This document shows, in pieces, positions 1 through 5,163 of a DNA stretch of 5,634 nucleotides (position 1 is the first letter of the stretch; each line of letters begins with the position of its first letter). Source of the DNA: Acetofilamentum sp. GTDB lineage: Bacteria > Bacteroidota > Bacteroidia > Bacteroidales > JAADGE01. The DNA lies in the NCBI GenBank assembly GCA_020720705.1, contig DYOJ01000173.1, forward strand, positions 1 through 5,634. The letters are read 5' to 3'. The notes beneath the pieces are model-generated. The model made no database searches. It had not been told where the DNA came from and was given only the letters and a program-made list of their open reading frames with translations. Both the position numbers and the translations under genes were made by a program.

Positions 1-24
1 AAATAACTCTTTTTATGAAAATCG

Positions 25-40
25 CCAGTTCTTAGACTGG
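25..40. repeat. Short hairpin near the window start
   Basis: CCAGTT (25-30) pairs with GACTGG (35-40), with one G-T wobble, around the four-base loop CTTA. No T-run follows on the + strand. On the - strand it is followed by CGATTTTCAT, which is only moderately T-rich, so a terminator for a - strand gene to the left is possible but weak. It could also be a chance palindrome. Bases 1-66 show nothing else recognisable. Confidence 0.3.
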
Positions 41-66
41 ACTCATTTATAAAAAAGATTATTGAA

Positions 67-243
67 ATGGAAATACAAGTTATTCAAAATAAAATTCACG
101 AAGTTAGAGGTCAACGTGTAATGTTAGATTTTGATTTGGCTGAAATGTCTAAAGTTGAAACAAAGATACTTAAACAATCCGTTAAACGAAACCTTAGGAA
201 TTGTAAAGAAATAAAGTACACAGAATTGGATTTAAGTGAATAA
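67..243 (+). pseudogene. Truncated ORF6N-domain protein (N-terminal remnant)
   Basis: An ATG at 67 opens a 58-codon frame closed by TAA at 241-243. Its product matches the start of the ORF6N domain, a DNA-binding-associated domain common in phage and Bacteroidota accessory proteins. The recognisable blocks are RGQRVMLDFDLAEM (residues 14-27) and VETKILKQSVKRN (30-42), which correspond to the family pattern of R-G-x-x-V-M-L-D-x-D-L-A followed by V-E-T-K-x-L-x-Q-x-V-x-R-N. After residue 42 the usual R-F-P-x-D-F-M-F segment is replaced by a poorly matching stretch. The frame then ends, whereas intact members continue for at least another 30 residues of domain plus a C-terminal region. In frame after the stop there are only eight more codons before TAA at 265-267. 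I read it as a decayed accessory gene. A genuine short protein cannot be excluded, because the open part has no internal stop. The original function is not known. Confidence 0.7.
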
Positions 244-257
244 ACTTTGTCAAAGTT
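243..257. repeat. 15-base palindrome upstream of radA
   Basis: AACTTTG (243-249), a single T (250) and CAAAGTT (251-257) form a perfect seven-base inverted repeat. It overlaps the stop codon of the ORF6N remnant and ends 19 bases before the radA start. It could be an operator, a small hairpin in the radA leader, or a copy of a dispersed intergenic palindrome. The right part of the left arm (AAACTTTG, 242-249) also differs from a Bacteroidota -7 box TAnnTTTG at one base, so the radA promoter may lie within it. No good -33 box is visible at the expected distance. Confidence 0.45.
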
Positions 258-276
258 GAATAAATAACCAAACTCA

Positions 277-1635
277 TTGAAAACAAAAACCACCTTCTAC
301 TGTCAAAATTGCGGTGCCCAATATGCCAAATGGATGGGGCAATGCAAGGCATGTGGTGAATGGAACACCATAGCAGAAGAAGTGGTGCAAAAAGAAGAGA
401 AAAGAGCGTGGAAAATCGAATCATCGGGTTTTGCCAAAGTCAACAAAGCGCTGAAAGTTTCTGAAATTGAGCTCGATGCAGAAAATAGAATTTCAAGTAC
501 TGATAGCGAGTTAGATCATGTGTTAGGTGGAGGTATTGTTGCCGGTTCTATTATTTTAATTGGTGGCGAACCCGGAATTGGAAAATCAACCTTGATGCTA
601 CAAGTGGCACTCAATATGCAACAAAATGTGTTGTATGTTTCAGGCGAAGAAAGCCAAGCCCAGTTGAAGATGCGTGCCGAACGTTTGCAAAAAAAGGACT
701 CCGACTGCTTGTTGCTCACCGAAACTAATACCCAAAATATTTTCAGACAGATTACTGAAATTCAACCGGATGTGGTGATTATTGATTCTATACAAACTTT
801 ATATACAGACGTAATCGACGCCACGCCGGGCAGTATTTCTCAAATTCGTGAAACAGCGGCTGAATTACTCAAATTTGCCAAAGAAACCGCAACTCCGGTT
901 TTTCTAATAGGTCACATTACCAAAGACGGACAAATAGCGGGACCGAAAATTTTGGAGCACATGGTAGATGTGGTATTGCAATTTGAAGGCGATCGTCATC
1001 ATATTTACAGAATATTGCGTTCGCAAAAAAACCGTTTTGGCGCTACTTCCGAAATAGGAATTTATGAAATGCAACAAGCCGGTTTAAGAGCCGTAACCAA
1101 TCCTTCTGAATTGCTCATTTCGCAAAAAGATCACGCGCTGAGTGGCACAGCCATTGCTGCCACTCTCGAAGGTATGCGCCCCTTGATGATTGAAGTACAA
1201 GCCTTGGTAAGCAGTGCTGTTTACGGCACACCCCAACGCAGCTCCACCGGATATAACATTAAGCGATTGCACATGTTGCTCGCAGTTTTGGAAAAACGCG
1301 CCGGATTCAAATTGGCTATCAAAGATGTATTTCTCAACATTGCCGGAGGAATACAAGTAGATGATCCCGCTATTGATTTATCGGTCATTGTGGCTGTTTT
1401 GTCATCAAATGAAAACGTAGAAATTTCGCAAAAAACCTGTTTTGCCGCCGAAGTAGGTTTAGCAGGAGAAATAAGACCTGTTGCCCGAATAGAACAACGC
1501 ATTGCCGAAGCGGAAAAATTAGGATTTGAACAAATTTTTATATCCAAATTCAATAAAGTGACCCAAAAAGATTTCAAAATTGAAATTGTTACGGTTTCAA
1601 AAGTGGAAGAAGTTTACAGAAAATTGTTTGTGTAA
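277..1635 (+). CDS. radA: DNA repair protein RadA (Sms)
   Basis: This 452-residue cytoplasmic RecA-like ATPase drives branch migration at recombination intermediates and acts in recombinational repair. Length and domain order are full for the family. A four-cysteine zinc finger lies at residues 9-26 (C9-x2-C12 and C23-x2-C26). The ATPase core has Walker A GGEPGIGKST (96-105) and Walker B DVVIID (165-170). The RadA signature KNRFG is at 251-255. From about residue 285 to the end lies the Lon-protease-like domain, which in RadA is a structural scaffold. The start is TTG at 277: an in-frame TAA at 265-267 blocks any start further upstream, and the first in-frame ATG (codon 20) would remove half of the zinc finger. 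No Shine-Dalgarno sequence is seen, which is usual in this phylum. The gene ends 18 bases before the DUF6922 gene, and there is no visible terminator between them. Confidence 0.97.
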   Translation: MKTKTTFYCQNCGAQYAKWMGQCKACGEWNTIAEEVVQKEEKRAWKIESSGFAKVNKALKVSEIELDAENRISSTDSELDHVLGGGIVAGSIILIGGEPGIGKSTLMLQVALNMQQNVLYVSGEESQAQLKMRAERLQKKDSDCLLLTETNTQNIFRQITEIQPDVVIIDSIQTLYTDVIDATPGSISQIRETAAELLKFAKETATPVFLIGHITKDGQIAGPKILEHMVDVVLQFEGDRHHIYRILRSQKNRFGATSEIGIYEMQQAGLRAVTNPSELLISQKDHALSGTAIAATLEGMRPLMIEVQALVSSAVYGTPQRSSTGYNIKRLHMLLAVLEKRAGFKLAIKDVFLNIAGGIQVDDPAIDLSVIVAVLSSNENVEISQKTCFAAEVGLAGEIRPVARIEQRIAEAEKLGFEQIFISKFNKVTQKDFKIEIVTVSKVEEVYRKLFV

Positions 1636-1641
1636 AAATAG

Positions 1642-1649
1642 TATCTTTG
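1642..1649 (+). promoter_or_regulatory. Candidate -7 box for the DUF6922/AbiEii pair
   Basis: TATCTTTG matches the Bacteroidota -7 consensus TAnnTTTG exactly. It lies in the 18-base gap between radA and the DUF6922 gene and ends four bases before the ATG at 1654. Transcription from it would start at or almost at the start codon, giving a leaderless or near-leaderless message. No well-spaced TTTG -33 box is present; the nearest TTG or TTTG at 1624-1630 is too close. It may therefore be weak or coincidental. If real, it lets the pair be expressed independently of radA. Confidence 0.4.
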
Positions 1650-1653
1650 AAAA

Positions 1654-1962
1654 ATGAATTTATCGCAAATCTATATACAATCGTTATCATCCACTTTGTT
1701 TTGGGATGTAAGTATGATGTCGATTGATGTTGAAAATCATATACAATTTGTTCTTGAAAGAGTTTTAACAAGAGGTACTTTAGACGATTTTAAAAAAACA
1801 GTATCGTTTTACGGAAAAGATAAAATTGAAAAAACAGTAGTTAAAATAAAAACTTTAGATAAGAAAACACTACACTTTTGCTCGGTATATTTTTCAATAG
1901 AAAAATCTCAATTTATATGTTACAATACCAAACCGTTGAACCACTTACATTGGGATTATTGA
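1654..1962 (+). CDS. DUF6922 domain protein, probable partner or antitoxin of the downstream nucleotidyltransferase
   Basis: This is a 102-residue soluble protein with no signal peptide or membrane segment. The pattern is that of the short DUF6922 proteins encoded directly before AbiEii-type nucleotidyltransferases in Bacteroidota. It has LFWDV at residues 15-19, the block FVLERVLTRGTLDDF at 32-46, a Y-G-K-D-K-I segment at 53-58, and a closing L-x-F-x-S-V-Y-F at 73-80. In that position it stands where the AbiEi antitoxin or repressor stands in classical AbiE systems, so an antitoxin or autoregulatory role is inferred from position; the molecular function of the family is not established. Its last 46 bases overlap the next gene in another frame, which suggests translational coupling. 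The DNA is much AT-richer than its flanks: by hand count 13 G+C in the 60 bases 1801-1860, against 26 in 901-960 of radA. Transfer is therefore likely. Confidence 0.8.
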   Translation: MNLSQIYIQSLSSTLFWDVSMMSIDVENHIQFVLERVLTRGTLDDFKKTVSFYGKDKIEKTVVKIKTLDKKTLHFCSVYFSIEKSQFICYNTKPLNHLHWDY

Positions 1963-2528
1963 TGGATTTAAGTTCTAAAGACTATCTTAAATCTTTTGTT
2001 TTAGTTGGTGGAACTGCCTTAGCACTTCAGTTAGGGTGTAGGAAGTCTATCGATCTTGATTTTTTTTCTTATGATTCTTTTCATTTCAATGTTCTTTTGG
2101 AAAATCTTTTGTCTGATTTTGATGTCACAATAAATCATCAAACAGAAAAAGCATTGATTTCAAATATAAATGGAATTAAAGTTGATTTTATTCATTTTAA
2201 ATACCCATTTCAACATCCGTTTATAGAAAAAGACAAAATGAGAATTGCTTCAATAGAAGATATTGCAGCTATGAAATTAGACGCCATCACAGGTAGAGGA
2301 AACAAAAAAGATTTCTTTGATTTATACTTTCTCTTACAAAAATTTACCTTAGAACAATTGTTTGAATTTTACACTCAAAAATTCCCGCATCAAACTACTT
2401 TTCATGTTTTAAGAAGTTTGGCCTATTTTGATGATGCCGAAATTCAACCAGATCCAATCGTATTTGATCAAAATATAACTTGGGGCAAAGTAAAAAAACA
2501 CATCGAAAACACAATCAAAACTATTTGA
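1917..2528 (+). CDS. AbiEii-type nucleotidyltransferase, probable toxin
   Basis: This 203-residue protein belongs to the AbiEii/AbiGii (DUF1814) nucleotidyltransferases, the toxins of type IV-style toxin-antitoxin and abortive-infection systems. Related enzymes transfer nucleotides to RNA targets; the target here is unknown. The polymerase-beta-like motif is GGTALALQLG (residues 31-40) followed by R42, S44 and D46-L-D48, with D46 and D48 as likely metal ligands. D90 in V-D-F-I is a plausible third acidic residue. The family's C-terminal motif runs from I-A-A-M-K (K120) through A-I-T-G-R-G to K-K-D and D135. All key residues seem intact, so it looks active. I chose the ATG at 1917 because it begins the usual family N-terminus (MLQYQTVEPL). 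A TTG 39 bases upstream (1878) would add 13 residues with no family match. The gene is AT-rich (14 G+C in 2161-2220). fabD starts 23 bases after it. Confidence 0.85.
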   Translation: MLQYQTVEPLTLGLLMDLSSKDYLKSFVLVGGTALALQLGCRKSIDLDFFSYDSFHFNVLLENLLSDFDVTINHQTEKALISNINGIKVDFIHFKYPFQHPFIEKDKMRIASIEDIAAMKLDAITGRGNKKDFFDLYFLLQKFTLEQLFEFYTQKFPHQTTFHVLRSLAYFDDAEIQPDPIVFDQNITWGKVKKHIENTIKTI

Positions 2529-2551
2529 AATATTAACTTATTAGAACACAC

Positions 2552-3433
2552 ATGAAAGCATACATCTTCCCCGGTCAAGGCGCCCAATTTGAAGGTATGG
2601 GCAAAGACCTTTATGAAAAATCTATTATTGCCAAAAAAATGTTTGAAAAAGCCAACGAAATATTGGGTTATAACATTACCGAAATAATGTTTTCCGGTTC
2701 TGCCGAAGATTTAAAACAAACCAAAGTGACCCAACCCGCTATTTTTCTTCATGCTGTAATCAGTGCAAACCTTATGGGTGAAGCATTTCAACCGCAAATG
2801 GTTGCCGGACATTCGTTGGGTGAATTTTCGGCGTTGGTGGCAGCCAAAGCACTTTCGTTTGAAGATGGTTTAAAATTGGTTTACCAACGTGCAATGGCAA
2901 TGCAAGAAGCGTGCGAACTGAAACCATCTACCATGGCTGCCGTTTTAGGTTTGGAAGATGCTTTGGTTGAGGAAGTTTGTAAAAATACCACAGGAATAGT
3001 GGTGGCAGCCAATTACAATTGTCCCGGTCAATTAGTGATTTCCGGCGATGTAGAAGCGGTCAACCAAGCGTGTGAAGTTTTAAAAGAAAGAGGGGCTAAA
3101 CGTGCTTTGATTCTTCCGGTTGGTGGCGCTTTTCACAGCCCATTGATGGAACCGGCGCGTGAAAAATTAGCCAGAGCCATTATGGAAACCGAATTTCAAA
3201 ATCCTATTTGTCCTGTATATCAAAATGCGGTTGCTAAAGCAGTTACGGACAAAGATGAAATAAAGCAAAATCTGATAGCGCAACTCACAGCTCCGGTACT
3301 TTGGACACAATCCATTCAACAAATGATTGCCGACGGAGGCGACTTGTTTATAGAAATCGGTCCCGGAAAAGTTTTAACAGGATTGATGCGAAGTATTAAT
3401 AGAGAGGTGGCTGCTGAAAAAGCGGAAGTGTAA
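2552..3433 (+). CDS. fabD: Malonyl-CoA:acyl carrier protein transacylase
   Basis: This 293-residue cytoplasmic enzyme transfers malonyl groups from CoA to acyl carrier protein and so supplies the extender unit for type II fatty acid synthesis. The N-terminal FPGQGAQ is at residues 6-12, with Q9 in the oxyanion-hole position. The nucleophile elbow GHSLGE (86-91) carries S88. R113 in Y-Q-R-A-M-A-M is the residue that binds the malonyl carboxylate. GAFHSPLM (192-199) supplies the catalytic H195. The closing IGPGKVLTGL (269-278) is also typical. Length and all active-site residues are normal. The start at 2552 is clear because the protein opens directly with the family's first strand (KAYIFPGQG). 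No Shine-Dalgarno site or convincing promoter is visible in the 23 bases upstream, so transcription may come from further upstream. GC content returns to the level of radA (33 G+C in 3001-3060), marking the downstream edge of the AT-rich cassette. Confidence 0.97.
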   Translation: MKAYIFPGQGAQFEGMGKDLYEKSIIAKKMFEKANEILGYNITEIMFSGSAEDLKQTKVTQPAIFLHAVISANLMGEAFQPQMVAGHSLGEFSALVAAKALSFEDGLKLVYQRAMAMQEACELKPSTMAAVLGLEDALVEEVCKNTTGIVVAANYNCPGQLVISGDVEAVNQACEVLKERGAKRALILPVGGAFHSPLMEPAREKLARAIMETEFQNPICPVYQNAVAKAVTDKDEIKQNLIAQLTAPVLWTQSIQQMIADGGDLFIEIGPGKVLTGLMRSINREVAAEKAEV

Positions 3434-3450
3434 TTATTTCACGTTTTTTG

Positions 3451-3464
3451 TTTCAAGTTTCAAG
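3451..3464 (+). repeat. Tandem TTTCAAG heptamer before the LD-carboxypeptidase start
   Basis: TTTCAAG occurs twice in direct tandem (3451-3457 and 3458-3464), ending seven bases before the ATG at 3472. A looser version, ACTTCAAACTTCA (4664-4676), stands just before the yraN start. It may be a dispersed intergenic repeat or a leader element; no function is known to me. Confidence 0.4.
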
Positions 3465-3471
3465 TTATATT

Positions 3472-4377
3472 ATGATACCATTAGTTTTAAAACCCAACGA
3501 CCTTGTAGCACTCCTATCTCCTGCCGGATTTATTCCGGACGAAAGTCCTGTTGCTGCTGCTGTAAACTGGTTGGGGTCCATCGGAATGCGTGCATTAGTC
3601 GGAAAAAATGTGTTAAAGCGTGATGGGGTTTTTGCAGGAACTGATGCCGAGAGACTTGCCGATTTTCAATCAGCTATTGATAATCCTGAAGTGAAAGCAA
3701 TCTGGGCATTGCGTGGCGGATATGGGGCTATACGTATTATAGATAAAATTGATTTTAGCTCTTTACATAAAAATTCAAAATTACTCATTGGTTTTTCCGA
3801 TATTACCGTTTTTCATAACCAATGGCAATTATTGGGTTTACCTTGTATTCACGGAATAATGCCTGTTCAATTTGCCAAAAACAAAACAGAAACCCAAACC
3901 GGCTTGGAGAGTTTGCGAAAAGCTATGATGGGAGAGCAATTGGATTATGATATACAAGGTTCAAAATACAATCAAATCGGAACAGCTTCGGGTATTTTAA
4001 CCGGTGGAAATTTGACACTTATACAAAATCTGATTGGAACCCCTTATCATGTGAAAACGAAAGGTAAAATTCTATTTATTGAAGATGTGGGTGAATACAT
4101 GTATCGCTTGGACAGACTTTTATATAGTTTAAAATTATCAGGTTTTTTTAAAGACATAAAAGGATTGATTCTAGGTGGTTTTAATGAGATGAAAGAAAGT
4201 GATACGCCTTTTGGTAAAACCATAGAACAAATGATCTTGGAAGTAACAAAAGGAACAGATTATCCTATTCTATTCGATTTCCCTGCCGGTCATTTTCCTG
4301 ATAACCGTGCTTTGATTTTGGGTACAAAAATCCAATTAAGCGTAGCAGATAGTTATTCAAAAATCATTTTTAAATAA
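3472..4377 (+). CDS. LD-carboxypeptidase, peptidase family S66
   Basis: This 301-residue protein is of the LdcA type (murein tetrapeptide carboxypeptidase). It removes the terminal D-alanine from murein tetrapeptides by cleaving the L-D bond, a cytoplasmic step of peptidoglycan recycling. There is no signal peptide, consistent with that location. The family's N-terminal half includes AIWALRGGYGAIRI (76-89) and the nucleophile motif GFSDIT (107-112) with S109. The C-terminal half supplies E204 in F-I-E-D-V-G-E and H274 in P-A-G-H, giving a complete Ser-Glu-His triad. The start is placed at the ATG at 3472, where the product begins with the usual hydrophobic lead-in (MIPLVLKPND). The in-frame TTG at 3448 would add eight residues encoded by a simple TTTCAAG repeat, which is unlikely. 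It follows fabD by 38 bases on the same strand and may share its transcript. No terminator hairpin is visible after it. Confidence 0.93.
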   Translation: MIPLVLKPNDLVALLSPAGFIPDESPVAAAVNWLGSIGMRALVGKNVLKRDGVFAGTDAERLADFQSAIDNPEVKAIWALRGGYGAIRIIDKIDFSSLHKNSKLLIGFSDITVFHNQWQLLGLPCIHGIMPVQFAKNKTETQTGLESLRKAMMGEQLDYDIQGSKYNQIGTASGILTGGNLTLIQNLIGTPYHVKTKGKILFIEDVGEYMYRLDRLLYSLKLSGFFKDIKGLILGGFNEMKESDTPFGKTIEQMILEVTKGTDYPILFDFPAGHFPDNRALILGTKIQLSVADSYSKIIFK

Positions 4378-4433
4378 AATATTTCTTATGTATATAATTT
4401 TATAACGGACTGGTATTCTGTGTTTTTATTAAC

Positions 4434-4470
4434 CACAAATGACACAAATTTAATAACAAGATTCACAAAT
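4434..4470 (+). repeat. Three short direct repeats of CACAAAT
   Basis: CACAAAT starts at 4434, 4443 and 4464, spaced 9 and 21 bases apart. Such A-rich CACAAAT runs occur between genes in many flavobacteria, to my recollection. Binding sites are possible, but low-complexity repeat DNA is as likely. Confidence 0.35.
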
Positions 4471-4515
4471 ATTCATTCTCGGTTGGTGTGTTATTTATCG
4501 CATATCGACATTTCA

Positions 4516-4543
4516 TTTGTTTATAATTATTTAATTCACTTTG
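4516..4543 (+). promoter_or_regulatory. Weak candidate promoter for yraN
   Basis: TTTG (4516-4519) could be a -33 box and TCACTTTG (4536-4543) is one base away from the -7 consensus TAnnTTTG. The 16-base spacer is shorter than the usual 19 or so. It would give a leader of roughly 130 bases before yraN. Confidence 0.22.
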
Positions 4544-4602
4544 TATTATTTTTTAGCGGAGTTCACTGATATGCTTCGCAGTTGTTTTTAATGGTCAGAT
4601 GT

Positions 4603-4645
4603 AATAGCCATTCCCTGTTGGTATGATGTCAATCTTATGGCTATT
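4603..4645. repeat. Nine-base inverted repeat in the yraN leader
   Basis: AATAGCCAT (4603-4611) and ATGGCTATT (4637-4645) are perfect complements separated by 25 bases and lie 34-76 bases before the yraN start. In RNA this would be a modest stem with a large loop. No T-run follows it, so it is not a terminator. It may be a leader structure or chance. Confidence 0.3.
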
Positions 4646-4678
4646 TCATCTTTCTATTTTCATACTTCAAACTTCATC

Positions 4679-5044
4679 ATGGCAGAACACAACGAATTAG
4701 GCGAATTAGGCGAAAAATTGGCTCAAGAATATCTCGAACAAAAAGGTTATACCATCTTAGCGAGAAACTGGACCTATCTCAAAGCCGAAATAGATATTAT
4801 AGCCCAAAAAGATCCTGAAACCCTAGTCATCGTTGAAGTTAAAACCCGAAATAATACGTTTATCGGCAATCCCGAAGAATTTGTTTCTAAAAAGAAAATC
4901 AAACTTTTAGTGATGGCAGCGAATGAATATGTGGTTTCAAACCGATTAAATGTAGAAGTGCGTTTTGATATTATTGCCGTTGTGCACAACTCAAAATATC
5001 AAAATTTGGAGCATATTGAGAATGCTTTTTACTTTTTTGGTTAA
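4679..5044 (+). CDS. YraN family protein (UPF0102), endonuclease-like fold
   Basis: This 121-residue soluble protein has the usual length of the UPF0102/YraN family, whose members have a restriction-endonuclease-like (Holliday-junction-resolvase-related) fold and no settled function. The family pattern is clear: LGEKLAQEYLEQKGY at residues 10-24, the A-R-N motif at 28-30, AEIDII at 36-41, and the core VEVKTR at 52-57. D39, E53 and K55 form the D...ExK set expected at a nuclease-type active site, and E12 is also conserved in the family. The start is the ATG at 4679 because the product then begins with the normal N-terminus. The ATG at 4637 would add 14 unmatched residues. No Shine-Dalgarno site is visible. 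The gene runs in the same direction as the S66 peptidase gene but is separated from it by about 300 bases, so it probably has its own promoter. The nested repeat element begins ten bases after its stop codon. Confidence 0.93.
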   Translation: MAEHNELGELGEKLAQEYLEQKGYTILARNWTYLKAEIDIIAQKDPETLVIVEVKTRNNTFIGNPEEFVSKKKIKLLVMAANEYVVSNRLNVEVRFDIIAVVHNSKYQNLEHIENAFYFFG

Positions 5045-5048
5045 CTTT

Positions 5049-5054
5049 TAAATA
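5049..5054. repeat. Left copy of candidate target-site duplication
   Basis: TAAATA directly precedes the left end of the 5055-5439 element and is repeated as TAAATA at 5440-5445, directly after the right end. Exact placement at both edges supports a target duplication. Because the DNA is AT-rich, a six-base match alone is modest evidence. Confidence 0.5.
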
Positions 5055-5055
5055 A

Positions 5056-5074
5056 GGTCTGCTGAAAAAATAAA
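5056..5074 (+). repeat. Left terminal inverted repeat
   Basis: Nineteen bases beginning GGTCTGCTGA. They pair with 5420-5438 with two mismatches (positions 11 and 15 of the repeat). Confidence 0.65.
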
Positions 5075-5163
5075 TATCATAAATTATCAATCACGTATAC
5101 TGTATAATTAATTTTCAAGTGCAGGGTTTTTTTAACTTTTTGCATTATTTCATTGCATTTGAA

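Larger units (their letters stand above)
4378..4678. other. Intergenic stretch between the LD-carboxypeptidase gene and yraN
   Basis: About 300 bases of AT-rich DNA hold no convincing gene or RNA. Visible structure is limited. CACAAAT occurs three times at 4434-4440, 4443-4449 and 4464-4470. A weak promoter candidate lies around 4516-4543. AATAGCCAT (4603-4611) and ATGGCTATT (4637-4645) form a perfect nine-base inverted repeat. TGCTTCGCAG (4572-4581) is the reverse complement of ten bases at the tip of the large hairpin at 5212-5250. An in-frame ATG at 4637 would extend yraN by 14 residues that do not resemble the family, so I treat it as non-coding. Confidence 0.6.

Noticed and set aside
1084..1577. 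Open frames of 90 and 118 codons on the - strand within radA
   Set aside because: They lie opposite a fully conserved gene, have no recognisable motifs and are shadows of its codon pattern. The same holds for the - strand frames at 194-424, 516-719, 1589-1771 and 4774-4989.
1878..1916. TTG start adding 13 residues to the AbiEii-type protein
   Set aside because: The added residues do not look like the family N-terminus, whereas the ATG at 1917 gives the expected beginning.
3448..3471. TTG start adding eight residues to the LD-carboxypeptidase
   Set aside because: The extra codons are a TTTCAAG repeat, and the ATG at 3472 gives the normal N-terminus.
4434..4470. CRISPR-like array from the CACAAAT repeats
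   Set aside because: The units are only seven bases and unevenly spaced at 9 and 21 bases, with no spacer architecture.
4637..4678. Upstream ATG adding 14 residues to the YraN protein
   Set aside because: YraN proteins usually begin close to the L-G-E-x-x-A motif, which the ATG at 4679 provides. The extension has no family match and overlaps an inverted repeat.
5140..5159. Direct repeat TTGCATT (5140-5146 and 5153-5159) as an att-site or iteron
   Set aside because: Only two short copies in AT-rich DNA, with no integrase or replication gene nearby; most likely chance.
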